This document shows positions 12,401 to 20,854 of a stretch of DNA of 64,000 bases, one piece after another (position 1 is the first letter of the stretch; every line of letters begins with the position of its first letter). The translations under genes were made by a program, and so were the position numbers. The DNA is from Amoebophrya sp. A120 (taxonomy: Eukaryota; Sar; Dinophyceae; Syndiniales; Amoebophryaceae). Where the stretch lies: assembly GCA_905178155.1 (NCBI GenBank), contig CAJINV010000012.1:181271-245270 (forward strand), given 5' to 3'. Below the pieces are notes generated by a model that was not told the origin of the DNA, searched no databases, and saw only the letters and a list, made by a program, of their open reading frames with translations.

Positions 12401-15400
12401 TTGGCCAGTATAACGAGTTGCTTTGCGACGTACTTATGCACTTACTAATCAGACAACTTGCACTTACACAATTTCTCTTCTTGCATACGGCTTTTCTTCT
12501 GCTCATGGAAGTGCCAGAATCGAAATTGACAAAATCGAAATAATTTGTCATGCAAAAAATTATGGATTCCAGTTCGAACCCAGTTTCTAAGTGGTGCATC
12601 ACAAATTCTGGTGGTGCCTAAAGCCACGCTGTAATGCTGGCTAGGCAAAGAAGACTGAGTCTCTCATGCTGCTTTAGCAGCTCGATCTCGTGCTGTAACC
12701 CCAAACAGGCTCACAATCGGCCTCACTTGCCTGCTCTGCAACACACGTACTTCGCGTCATGCATTTTTTGCATCGCAAATTTTTCGACTTTGTCAATTTC
12801 GATCCTGACACTCCCATACTGCTCTGGGGCTTCGTGTTCGTTTTCGCGGCGACCACTTGACAAACCTCCACCACTTTTTTAGAAACAATCCGCAGCTGCG
12901 GGGGCAACGGTTGCACAACTACATCACACGCCCGATTTCTTTTCGCGCACGGGCAAGACGAAGGCAAGCATGTCCATCGACGTTCTTCCGCCTCGACGTG
13001 GGAACTTTTCTGTCTAGCAGCCTGGTCTGAGTCGTCTGCCCCCACAGCTACGCGGCCTCCTAGTGGCCGACGAGGACTGCTTGTTGACTATGCATCGCAA
13101 AAGTAATAAACCATACTGGTAGTAATGCTGATTGGAATCCCGCATGACAGATCTCTCTCCGAAGGCAGATCACCAGCATTACAAATGATCTCCTTTCTCA
13201 ACTTGAGAAAGTTTGTCTTTGTCATGCAATTACTATACATTATATTCATGCGAAAAAAGAGGTAGACAGAGGGTCCCAGAGAGGTGGCCGAGAGGTAAAA
13301 AAGATGTCGACAGAGGTAGAAAAGAGGTCGACAGAGGTGGAGAGGTGGCGCGGGACCCCGTTCGAGAGGGTCCGCGAGAGGGTGCGCGAATAAGGCCCGC
13401 AGTAAGCGCCCACCCTTAGGCGCCGCCTAAGTGGCACAGAGGGTGCAGAGAGGTCAAAAAGAGGAGGCGCGAGAGGTCGACAGAGGTGGAGAGAGGTGTT
13501 GCGAATAAGGGGCGACCTCTCGCGGACCCTCTTGGCCACCTCTCGGCCACCTCTGTCGACCTCTACCCGCGAGTATAGCCGGATTATTAGTGGGGACCCC
13601 CAAAAGAGGTCAAAAAGAGGGTCTGCGAGAAGTCTGCGAGAGGGTAAAAGCACAAAGAAGCGGGCGCGGATCCGCATGGTAATGCCCATATTTGGCACTG
13701 CAGGCCATTCGCGGACTTGTTTTGTTCGGCGCCTTTCCGTGCCACCCTCTCGCGCACCCTCTCGCGCACCCTCTCGCGCCACCCTCTCGCGCCACCCTCT
13801 CGCGCACCCTCTCGCGCCACCCTCTCGCGCCACCCTCTCGCGCCACCCTCTCGCGCCACCCTCCCGCGCCACCCTCTCCCGCCATGCGGCTTCTGTTCGC
13901 CCCCGGTGTTCTTTGCAGCTGCTCCCTGCGCAGAGCGCCCACAGGCGCGGGAAGCGCGCAAGTGGTCCTGCGGCTTGGCAAGGCGCAAATCGGCGGCAGG
14001 AATCCAGTATTTTTCGTTGTGCCTACTAGGCCCGTGGGGTTGTGGTCCGAGCGGCAAACAGCCTTGCCCCGGCCCAACAGCCTTGCGCTCCGGCGGCAGC
14101 CGGAGCATGGCTGGTTTCTACTAATACGGTACTTTTGCAATGCATATTGACGCGTCGATGACAATGGTTTTGGTTCTCCGCCGCGCGCCGGACAGCTTTC
14201 GACATGCTCGTCTACTTGTACTTGATGAGCCCACTCTTTGTTGTAGACCTTGTTCCTGCCGGTAGTGGTGACCAGCGCGCTGCAGCTGAAGTAGGTGCAG
14301 CTTTTCATCGTCTTCGTCTTGCAAGAAATCGTGACAAGGAGAACTCACATTCCTCTTACTCCCGCTCGTCGCGGAACAAGAAGGGGAGGCGGAAACACAT
14401 GTCTCCTGTTTCTTCCCGCATCCGCCCGGGTTAACGTGCAACAAGGGCGGGGCGGTCGTCTGCTTATTTTCACGTCCAGGTTTTTCTTCTCGTTCTCGGG
14501 GTCGGGGTAGTGGAAGTGGTATTAAGCCGCTCGACATAGAAGAAGTTTTGCGCCTGTTTGTGGTCTCCTCGTGGTCTACTTTTTCTCCGCCCTGGCGGAG
14601 TCGCCTTCTTGGGGAGACCGAAATCCGGGCCATTTCGTATAACGTGCTCAGGTGTTACAACAATCTCTTCAAACGGGACTCCAGAGTATGGAATTTGTGT
14701 TGCAAAATGCGCAACATCTGTCCTAGCCTCGCAGGTGGGCGCATGACAAGTTTCGGACCTCCAAACCCAATGAGAGTCTGGCGAAATTTGTATTGCGAAA
14801 AGCCCAATTTATCTCCGTATAGTGCTTATGCTATTCATGCAAGACAAATTCCGGATTCTATTGCAACAGTTGAGATGGTAAGAACACCTGAGCGGGCCAT
14901 ATTTCGTGGCAGAAATCGGTGACGTTGTCCACCACCACGACTTCGCTTATGAAAGTGCACAACCCCCTCCCTCTCCATTGTATTGCATGAGCAGCAACAC
15001 AAACCCCAGCACACGTGGAGCCTGAGCATGACAAGTTCGTGCGCCGACTGTAGTACCATAACTATTTGGGGGCTTCCATAATTTCTTTGTCGTGCAAACA
15101 GCGCTACAAGGCAGCAGCTGGATTTGGCATTTTGCATGACAAACTAGCGGGAGGCGGAGTTGTGCACTGTCATAGCACTCATCCAGCTTCCAGAACGGCT
15201 CCGTACACCGCTACAACCACGGCCACGACCTCCGAGTGTGGCAGTAAAGGACGTCCTATGAATTGCAAAACAAGTATCGCCCTCGTAGTAACCATAGCCA
15301 TGCATTACAAACCTCCTTCTTGAGGTGGATTCGCATTACAAATTTCGTTTCTCATGCTGAAAAAATTTGTCATGCGATTAATACTAGTACGATACTTTTG

Positions 15401-18400
15401 CAATTCATACGTCCTCTGCGCCATCGATCTCCGCTTATGTTTGTGCACATCGTGCAAGGGGGACGCGAAGTATTCCAGGTGGTCGGCTGTCCCCTCCGAA
15501 GAAGTGCCGCCTTCCGTAGACCGGCCGGTGTAGATCTCGGCTTGGTGTTGTAGATGTAGTAGCACTGAAGAGGCTCTCGCCGAGGACGGAGGAGGAGGCG
15601 GAGCGAGGGCGAGTATCGAAGAAAAAAACTGTTTCACTGTAGACTTGTAATGCAGAAAATGCATCTAAGAAGTGTTTGTCTTGCTACACATGCAAGAGAG
15701 TCGATTTTTAGCTGTGTTTTCTCTTAGGAACCTCGCATGGCAAATTTTCCCTGTCATGTAGAGCAAACCTGTGATGCAAAACTTGCAAAATCCTTGCTTA
15801 CAGTGAAACACTTTTTTTCTTGGATAACGAGTCCTCGTGGACTAGTGTCGAAGTCGTAGGTCGTTATGAGAGTGCACAACCGCCTCTCCCCCTCATTTGT
15901 CATGCAATTTCCCAAATCCAGGCTCTGCCTCTTGGCGCTGTTTGCATGACAACTTCTGCTAGCCCCCAAGTAGCACTGCACTCCATTGTAAATTTGAATT
16001 TGTCATGCAAGACCGGCATTCTTGCTGATGCTTGTACTACTGCCGTTCATGCTATACAAATGAAAAGGAGGGGCAGTTGTGCACTGTCATATAGAAGGTC
16101 GCAGCAGCATTATAATCTTCCGGAACAAGTGCTCGTCTAGCTGTGGTTGCAGTTTGGTTGATGTGCTGCTTGTGGTTGTAGAAGAAATCCTGGCCATTGC
16201 CTGCTGCCCCCACAAGCTGCTTATGGTCATTAACATTATCACGACACAGATGTTGGCCTCCGTCTTGGTAACTGTATCGTCCTCTCTTTATTTCTGGTTG
16301 ATGGTCCTCTACCGATTCCGATTCGCTTACCTCGTCTGCTGCGTGTGTGGGTACCGCAGTGGCGGGATACTCGAAATTATCGAGGAAACCATCTTGGGTC
16401 GGTAGTAATGCGGTGGCTCTCGTCTCCCCACAAGGGCGACCTTGTCCAACATGCGTCACTTGTTCTTCGTGCCCTCCAGGCCGCACTGGCAGCGGCGGGT
16501 GTGAGGTGGCACGGCCGCAAGTATAAGTCCGTCTTGTTGTGGAAGTGGTGCGATTAAAACGAAACGCGTCCTCGTCACGACAGGGGGCGGCCGCGTTCGC
16601 GTTGTTTATGCTTCTACTACGCCGCTGCTCAGGACGAGCAGATGAAAAACGACCGTTGCCAACATTTTTATCGTTCGCAACTACATCTTCGACCTGTGAC
16701 GTAGTTGGTGCAACTTGTTCGTCTTCAATCGGTAAAAGTATCGCTTTCCCTCCACGAAGAACTTGCTCATGATCTTCATCGCATATCCCAGCTCTCCCCC
16801 GCCGAGCTGAATTCAATTCCCGTTGTTCCTTGTCTTGCCCTTCCCGCCGGGACGAGGAAAACAACATCGCCCCACACGCGGTGCGAACTCGCAGACAGGC
16901 CGCGGTGGCGCGGGTAGAGAGATTCTGCCACCAGTCGAGCAACTGCCAAGTTAGGGAGGACGCGCGCTGCATGTCCAGGATTTGCTCCGTCAGCGCGTCT
17001 AGGTCGCGCACGAGAAGTGTAGTGGAGGCCATCATCGTCGTGTCTGTTCTTGATGTTGTTCTCCTCGATGATTCCGCGTGAAGAGCGGCGGAAGATGAAC
17101 CTTGATGGTCCTGCTCCTCGCGAGAGGTTCTTGAAGTGCCGCTGGGTCCTCGTCGCGTGGTACTTCTAGACAGAGCTGCTTCATCCACAACTCCGGTCGT
17201 GCCTACCTTGTGGTCGCGGGATGGACCGGCGAGTTGTGGACGAGTCTGCCGTCGTGTAGTCGGGGCGGTGACGCTCTTCACCTCCACCACATACTCCTCA
17301 ATGGCAACCAGGTCGGCCTTGCTTAGTTCCACTTCCTGGTAGAAAAATGCCCGGAACTCCTTGCGGTGCTTGAAATACAGCAGCCAGGCGAAGAACACGG
17401 GGAAGAAGAAGACCAGGAAGAGAGTATCATATGTAAAAACGTCCCCACCCCATAGTCAAGTTGCGAACCTAGCAAGACAAATCCACAAGTTTTGGGAGCC
17501 ACGCATGAGAAGTTGCAGTGCGTAGTGTAGTGCATGTTAGCAAGGACAACCATAGATCACAAAGCCGTCTGCTTATCCTCTTTACAGCATTACAAATTCC
17601 AAAACGCGATTGGAAATGCCTCTCATGGAGATGCGCATTACAAATCGTCCTGTAATCGCAAATCTGCATGACAGCTATGGGGTGGGGACGTTTTTACTCA
17701 GGATAGAGAGCCTTCAGGTTGATCGTGAAGTCCAGCAAATCGTGGGGGTCCACCGGAACGTCTTTTGCAGCCGGGTCCACCGCGGCGGTTCCTCGCAGAA
17801 GGTGGCGCTGGATCCGCTCGTGTACAACGGGCACATCTACACCACCCGTAGAGGGCCATGACCCTGCAGCTGCGTGTCCATCTCCTGCTGCGGTATGGGA
17901 GTGTCAGGATCGAAATCGATAAAGTCGGAATAATCTGTATAATGCATAAAATGCTACGCAAAAACGGACTCTATTGCAGAGACTGCAAGGGAGGCCGATC
18001 ATAGTCCTGGCACGGGTCAACAGTTGGGCTGCTGACTAGCATGACAGAAGGCAGCTCTTTTGCAATAAACCGCATCACGGATGCGCTTCCAAGGCGGGGA
18101 AAATTTGTCATGCGCCGACTACAAACTGTGGGTCTAACTGGCATCGAGTTTGTGCATCACAAATTTTTCGATTTTGTCATATTCAGATTCTGACACTTCG
18201 ATATGCGGCGTCTGCATGATACTCCTCCCCACCCCCTCCAGGTAGAAGAAGGGAAACAGGAAGCAAAAGGAGCAGCCGGTCGCGAAGAAAATTACCGCTG
18301 CGTCCTCTCGACGGCGCGTCCACCTGCGCCTGTGGTGGTGGGAACGCACCAGCCCCTGTCGGATCGAAGAAGCCCCCGATGAAAGAAGTGGCTCGACCAC

Positions 18401-19520
18401 TACTAGCAGACCCGGACTGGTGGGCGAAGAAGTGGCACTCGATAAACGACCGGAAGATGGAAGGTCCCGCTTTGGCGGTCGGGTATAGTTTCGGCAGGAA
18501 CAGGAAGAGGAGGAACAGAGAACAGAGGAGCAGGTAACCCACCCACTGGTAGAACAACACGACCCCGGAGAGATCAAGTTTTTTCCCGGTCTGAAAAATC
18601 ACCTGCACCTGCGCACTGTTGATTTCCTCTGCCGAGACTGCCGCCGACGCACGCTTATCAACTGCAAAGGTATCGCACTCGTAGTAATCGCAGTCATGCA
18701 TTACAAATTTTTTTCTTAACGTAAATCCGCATTACAAATTTCATTTCTCATGCTGAGAAAATTATTTGTCATGCATTTATACGAGTACGATACTTTTGCA
18801 GTTCATAACGATTAGTTTTCAACAACGAAGCGCCAGCTCCTGTTCCTACTGCCTGTTGTGGTTGACAGTTGATTCTTTCGTCTTCTGTATCAAATGCAAA
18901 TATGTCTGGGTCTGAAAACTTGTAGTGCTGAATTGTGAGAAGTAGTGAACTCTCTGTAATGCACGGCCAAGCATGAGAAATATTTGCGCGGCCTAGTGCT
19001 GCGCTTTCAGCATGACGAACTGCGTTTTGCATGACAAGCACAAGGGTCTCTTCTTGGGCACGCATCACAAACACTTCAGTCATGCCAGACAAGCATGACA
19101 AACCTTGCGTCTTTCCAGACCCAGACATATTTGCATTTGATATTCTCGTCGTCCTGATAATTCTTCACGTCCACGACCCACGCCAACGGCAGAAACCGAG
19201 AGAGATGTTCTTTGTTCTGGCGGTTCAGGACCACCGTCGAGGCTTTTCCTTTTTCCACTCGAATCATTTTCCCCACCAGCGATCTTGTCCTGCTTGACTT
19301 GGTCATTCGTCCTTCCCGCGAATAAAAGAAGGTTCTTCTGGTGGTGTTCCCGCTTGCTTTGCAGCGAGGCGTGGTTCTTTCGGCTTCTGCGCAGATGCCA
19401 CAGAAAGGTCTCGGCCGCGATAGTGGCCGCGGTCACGTAGAAAAAAATGAACCCGCTAGCCGTGGGGCACAGGCGACACGGAATGGGGGTCTGTTCTTCG
19501 GCAGCGAAAAAATTCTCCAT
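485..19520 (-). CDS. P5B-type P-type ATPase (ATP13A-like), 5' and central part, about 29 exons, truncated at window edge
   Basis: Membrane cation/polyamine-type transporter of the P5 family. Exons (high to low): 19520-19143, 18887-18808, 18655-18204, 17893-17706, 17424-16092, 15864-15827, 15613-15410, 15256-15175, 14947-14902, 14637-14147, 13088-12819, 12503-12362, 12228-11505, 11343-10722, 10490-10380, 10140-about 10112 joined to about 8911-8642, 7043-6575, 6422-6366, 6095-5608, 5337-5289, 5038-4950, 4799-4518, 4267-4190, 4044-3981, 3686-2713, 2396-1538, 1161-1071, 906-699, 542-485. Adjacent exons separated by an introner share a 5-bp TSD, of which one copy is kept. Diagnostic residues: ELVPGDIFQIPESG and NEADLTGEPMPVSK in the actuator domain, then HGKKHFLYCGTEIL, M3 and M4, and DVQCLDKTGTITE with the phosphorylated Asp. 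The M4 PPxLP signature is replaced by CNPGIL. Hydrophobic N-terminal segments lie near 19.46, 18.57, 18.27 and 17.4 kb. Roughly 3,000 residues precede DKTGT, against about 500 in usual P5B proteins, because of Ser/Arg/Glu-rich insertions. The start is the first Met before a hydrophobic segment, shared with the copy at 41757. Family call is strong; the far N-terminal exons rest on frame continuity. Confidence 0.5.
543..698. mobile_element. Introner, family A, perfect TSD ttctc
   Basis: 156-bp element with ends tatgaactgcaaaag / cttttgcagttcata and 5-bp flanks ttctc on both sides. Removing element plus 5 bp joins LLLAGE to VDVQCLDKTGT, matching the P5 consensus G-x-VD-x-x-C-x-DKTGT. This is the clearest in-window proof of the excision rule. 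Confidence 0.5.
907..1070. mobile_element. Introner, family G, perfect TSD ccatg
   Basis: 164 bp, ends tatcacagggaaaagt / acactttttcttgtgata, flanks ccatg/ccatg. Excision joins the M4 exon (…ILAGLAM) to AQKFASLRL in frame. Related to the copy-specific element at 58376. Confidence 0.5.
1162..1537 (-). other. Conventional GT-AG intron in the ATPase gene
   Basis: Minus-strand donor CAG|GTACAA and acceptor TTCATCAG|GTC join LLVNQGQ to VYQNIITSL in phase 0. It has no TIR, no TSD and no tttgtcatgc words, unlike the other introns, so it is probably ancestral. It contains a CT-rich tract. Confidence 0.5.
2397..2712. mobile_element. Introner, family E, perfect TSD ccagg
   Basis: 316 bp with ends tatggaactgtcatgatcg / gacgcttccata, flanks ccagg/ccagg. 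Excision joins PMPVSKLPL to EFGSAECLD, reproducing the P5B layout between the TGE loop and the GT motif. Confidence 0.5.
3687..3980. mobile_element. Introner, family C, TSD lost
   Basis: 294 bp, ends tatcatatgtaaaaatg / cgtttttactcacgata. Flanks gctcg and caacc do not match. Removing element plus 5 bp still preserves the frame (SPEVVLLPYPDHELT), so splice register outlives the TSD, or the element is a recombinant of two introners. Confidence 0.5.
4045..4189. mobile_element. Introner, family A, perfect TSD tgccc
   Basis: 145 bp, ends tatcctgtgcaaaag / acttttgcaatgcata, flanks tgccc/tgccc. Excision joins NSTRRG to QSRSSFAS in frame. Confidence 0.5.
4268..4517. mobile_element. Introner, family D, TSD 4 of 5
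   Basis: 250 bp, left motif tatgacaatgcacaacccc, right end gagttgtgcgctcggctctcata (read in parts), flanks ttcgg/atcgg. Excision joins LARTLFR to SGSDEEETRR in frame. Confidence 0.5.
4800..4949. mobile_element. Introner, family A, TSD 3 of 5
   Basis: 150 bp, ends tatgaagtgcaaaagcat / acttttgcagtgaata, flanks acact/gaact. Excision joins IPRFWQF to QVQMTDVLNIW, entering the first core membrane segment in frame. Confidence 0.5.
5039..5288. mobile_element. Introner, family B, TSD 3 of 5
   Basis: 250 bp, ends tatcaaatgcaaaaatgtct / acgtttgcaatgcata, inner motif gtctgggtctg. Flanks tggcg/cgggg. With the next element it isolates a 49-bp exon (5289-5337). Confidence 0.5.
5338..5607. mobile_element. 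Introner, family B, perfect TSD cgttg
   Basis: 270 bp, ends catcaagtgcaaacatgtct / gcatttgtatttgata, flanks cgttg/cgttg. Excision joins EEKFVPTR to NELLSKPLFE in frame. Confidence 0.5.
6096..6365. mobile_element. Introner, family C, perfect TSD cgtcc
   Basis: 270 bp, ends tatcctgtggaaaaacgtcc / cgcttctactcaggata, flanks cgtcc/cgtcc. Excision joins ILVAQPD to DLGLRVEKQ in frame. Confidence 0.5.
6423..6574. mobile_element. Introner, family A, perfect TSD aatgg
   Basis: 152 bp, ends tatcctgtgcaaagtatcg / acttttgcagctcata, flanks aatgg/aatgg. Excision joins PLVPVLSI to PLPTTASG in frame. Confidence 0.5.
7283..8570. mobile_element. About 1.3-kb TIR element nested in an introner
   Basis: Left arm at 7283-7315 and right arm at 8538-8570 are inverted copies of ggaact..ctaaactgacaa followed by cggaac, about 24 of 26 matching, plus T/A runs. 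No clear reading frame was recognised. The interior has a strong hairpin (8070-8116) and a purine-rich tract (about 8383-8515). Confidence 0.5.
8070..8116. repeat. Long hairpin in nested element
   Basis: The arms gaggccgcgc-agccacctccaca and its near-complement pair over about 23 bp with two mismatches and almost no loop. It could be a folded RNA or a cruciform. Not matched to a known RNA family. Confidence 0.5.
8912..10139. mobile_element. Atypical 1.2-kb intron flanked by a 28-bp direct repeat
   Basis: The sequence gcggaggtacaactacctgc and the following gcctga occurs just before 8912 and again ending at 10139; both encode SGAGSCTSA on the minus strand. Collapsing one copy gives a continuous frame. 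Inside each end lie inverted ggtgaatttg and gttagcat words, so it is probably a larger introner. The interior (9420-9500) has three ggtgaattttg repeats. Exact splice sites are unresolved. Confidence 0.5.
10141..10379. mobile_element. Introner, family H, perfect TSD cctga
   Basis: 239 bp, ends tatggtgttctcaactgtta / gtaacagttgagagcgccata (read in parts), flanks cctga/cctga. Excision joins SSSSTTSA to SGAGSCTSA. Confidence 0.5.
10491..10721. mobile_element. Introner, family D, TSD lost
   Basis: 231 bp, ends tataacagtgtacaactcg / gttgtgcactctcata. Flanks aaagg/ggctg differ, yet removal of element plus 5 bp keeps the frame (RKPRASLNQNEWSS). Confidence 0.5.
11344..11504. mobile_element. Introner, family I, perfect TSD gacga
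   Basis: 161 bp, ends tatccacagtaaatttcc / ggaaatttgtattgcata, subterminal gtacaag inverted pair, flanks gacga/gacga. Excision joins GLSSSS to GRRGQDEF in frame. Confidence 0.5.
12229..12361 (-). other. Possible second GT-AG intron (133 bp)
   Basis: A frame break and an in-frame TGA between ATPase exons can be removed by donor TTCAC|GTTGTA and acceptor GATGAG|CAG, giving FLSS then PEEKVQL. Two gtcatgc words lie inside, so it might instead be a degenerate introner. Tentative. Confidence 0.5.
12504..12818. mobile_element. Introner, family E, perfect TSD ctgct
   Basis: 315 bp, ends catggaagtgccagaatcg / gatcctgacactcccata, flanks ctgct/ctgct. Excision joins TNTKPQS to RRKAVCKKR in frame. Confidence 0.5.
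13255..13640. repeat. Inverted GAGGTCGACAGAGG-type repeat block
   Basis: Copies of gaggtcgacagaggtgg and gagagggt(c/g)cgcga recur on both strands, for example cacctctgtcgacctct near 13550, so the block can fold into long stems. It is part of the insertion in the introner. The reading frames here are repeat artefacts. Confidence 0.5.
13740..13880. repeat. Minisatellite caccctctcgcgc
   Basis: About eleven head-to-tail copies of a 10-13-bp unit (caccctctcgcg with an optional extra c), adjacent to the inverted block. Both strands read as Arg/Glu/Ala- or Pro/Ser-rich frames that I regard as spurious. Confidence 0.5.
14638..14901. mobile_element. Introner, family J, perfect TSD tttcg
   Basis: 264 bp, ends tataacgtgctcaggtgtt / aacacctgagcgggccata, flanks tttcg/tttcg. 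Excision joins VTDFCHE to MARISVSP in frame. Confidence 0.5.
14948..15174. mobile_element. Introner, family D, TSD 3 of 5
   Basis: 227 bp, ends tatgaaagtgcacaacccc / gttgtgcactgtcata, flanks tcgct/gcact. Excision joins GSWMSA to VVVVDNVTD in frame. The exon on its low-coordinate side (14902-14947) is only 46 bp. Confidence 0.5.
15257..15409. mobile_element. Introner, family A, perfect TSD cgtcc
   Basis: 153 bp, ends tatgaattgcaaaacaag / tacttttgcaattcata, flanks cgtcc/cgtcc. Excision joins SMAQRT to SFTATLGG in frame. Confidence 0.5.
15614..15826. mobile_element. Introner, family F, TSD 4 of 5
   Basis: 213 bp, ends tatcgaagaaaaaaactg / cactttttttcttggata with an inner cagtgaaaca inverted pair, flanks gcgag/acgag. 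Excision joins DTSPRGL to ALAPPPPP in frame. Confidence 0.5.
15865..16091. mobile_element. Introner, family D, ambiguous right edge
   Basis: Ends tatgagagtgcacaaccgc / gttgtgcactgtcata. The flanking repeat ggtcg is offset by a few bases on the right, and AAATYDFDTSP is the joined protein if the offset is included. The splice register therefore departs slightly from the usual element-plus-5 rule. Confidence 0.5.
17425..17705. mobile_element. Introner, family C, perfect TSD gagag
   Basis: 281 bp, ends tatcatatgtaaaaacgtcc / cgtttttactcaggata, flanks gagag/gagag. Excision joins FTINLKAL to FLVFFFPVFF in frame, completing a membrane segment. Confidence 0.5.
17894..18203. mobile_element. Introner, family E, perfect TSD tgcgg; empty in paralogous copy
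   Basis: 310 bp, ends tatgggagtgtcaggatcg / ctgacacttcgata, flanks tgcgg/tgcgg. The paralogous segment near 40530 has a single tgcgg and no insert, an unoccupied site. Confidence 0.5.
18656..18807. mobile_element. Introner, family A, TSD acgct/acgat; empty in paralogous copy
   Basis: 152 bp, ends tatcaactgcaaaggtatcg / acttttgcagttcata. The duplicate at about 41300 reads gacgcacgattag without insertion, giving the empty target. Confidence 0.5.
18888..19142. mobile_element. Introner, family B, TSD ttctg/ttctc; empty in paralogous copy
   Basis: 255 bp, ends tatcaaatgcaaatatgtct / catatttgcatttgata. The duplicate at about 41380 reads cgtcttctcgtcgtcc with no insert. Confidence 0.5.
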
Positions 19521-19821
19521 GATGTCGGAGCCGAAGCTGCGCTACTTACACTGGAAGAATTGGTGATGAACCATGCCGAATGGCACGGCTTGTTTTTCTA
19601 TAGTGAGAGTAAGCTGATAGATTGTGGGGATGCGGTCCATCTCGACTTTTATCTCCACCCCCAGCGTCGTCTAGCCTTGTAGACCCATGCTTGTCTATAC
19701 TTTTTCTTTATATATTTCTTTTAGATGAAGGATTAGGATAGGTGTTCCTTGATATTGCCTCAGAGACAAAAGGAAAAGCCACTTGTTCGCCACTTACTAA
19801 ACTATGCTGAAGCTGACTATA

Positions 19822-20148
19822 CTATGTAAATGGTTCCAACAGTGCTACTTGCTCTAGAAGCTTTGTCCCGTGGAAACCACCAGCAGCTTCGATCAAGATG
19901 TAGTTGCAGACTCGCATCTTCAAATCACCATCTTCATCGTCATCATTTAAGTATCCTGCACTAGGGGGCGGGGGGACGTGCGAAGATGAATCAAAAACAT
20001 TCCTTCGCCAGCTGTCAAGGCAGCTTTGTGTGATAGATTTGGTGTATGTCGTGGCTTCGTAAAATGCCACACGCTTCGCATTTGCTTTCGCGCTGAGTAA
20101 CGCGCACGAAAAGTAGAGCAAGCTAGGAGATCCGCTGATAGGAACCAA
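19822..20148 (-). CDS. Hypothetical small protein or last exon
   Basis: Frame ending …VCNYILIEAAGGFHGTKLLE with an acidic DDDEDGD stretch and a proline run. It lies just upstream of the ATPase start on the same strand, 1 kb from the large mobile element. An overlapping minus frame (20435-19947) competes with it. Family not recognised. Upstream exons, if any, may have been displaced by the element inserted at 20809. Confidence 0.5.
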   Translation of the reverse strand: MVPISGSPSLLYFSCALLSAKANAKRVAFYEATTYTKSITQSCLDSWRRNVFDSSSHVPPPPSAGYLNDDDEDGDLKMRVCNYILIEAAGGFHGTKLLEQVALLEPFT

Positions 20149-20808
20149 GAAAAACCGAAATCGCCAGGGTGGCCGCTTTGCAATTTCAAGATCGAGAAAG
20201 GAACAGAAGACAAAAGGGTCGCAAAAGCTTCAAAAACGACTTCAAGAAAAGGCATATTGCTCTCTGTCTTCGATCTGAGGGACCTCTTCGAGAAAAACTT
20301 CTTTTGCTCATGACCACACGCACGACAGCTATCAACTGCAATGCGCATCCACGCGCGCAAATGTTGCGTTGGGTAGACAAAGAACACAAAGTCAAAGTGC
20401 TGCTGAGCCTCACGCGACGAGAGACCCTGCCTCAAGGGAGGCTGTTGGCTGATCGATGTTCAGTGATTTCACCCTCGCGCTCTTGCAATTTTGCGACGAT
20501 CCCTTGCCAATTTTCCTGCTGCGCGTCATGATCATATGCGGTGGCAATGCGCTTTCTTTGCAGTGCGCCCGCTTAGCTTTTTTTGTACCAGTTGGAAGAA
20601 CTGTTCTTCCCACCTATCAGGGTGCCAGCGCTGTCACGCCTATCAGGGTGACGAAAGGTCGCCATGCCCAACAGAGTAAAGAATCTTCTACCTCCGGGCC
20701 GCGCCGACGTATAGTGAAAAGCCATCCTGCATGTACTGTGCCCAGGATTTCCCTTGAAAGATCAAGGCTGTCCATAAAAGTTCTAGTAGGCCTCTTAAAC
20801 GTAAACCG

Positions 20809-20854
20809 TACTACGTTGAAATAAAGGACACAGACAAAAATTTAAAATTTTGCT
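20809..20854. repeat. Left terminal inverted repeat tip of the 11.4-kb element
   Basis: 46 bp, inverted match to 32204-32249 with one difference in the T/A run. The outermost bases are tactac. Confidence 0.5.

Larger units (their letters stand above)
13089..14146. mobile_element. Introner, family A, carrying an 0.9-kb insertion, perfect TSD ttgac
   Basis: Ends tatgcatcgcaaaagtaa / gtacttttgcaatgcata, flanks ttgac/ttgac. Uninterrupted relatives are about 150 bp; here about 13236-14118 is foreign repeat DNA inserted near the right arm. Excision still joins TIVIDAS to TSSPRRPLGG in frame. Confidence 0.5.

Noticed and set aside
13246-14308. Long Arg/Glu/Gly- and Pro/Ser-rich reading frames on both strands
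   Set aside because: They are translations of the minisatellite and inverted repeats inside an introner, open in several frames at once.
16079-16405. Plus-strand hydrophobic frame opposite the ATPase
   Set aside because: It is the antisense of a minus-strand exon that joins in frame to both neighbours.
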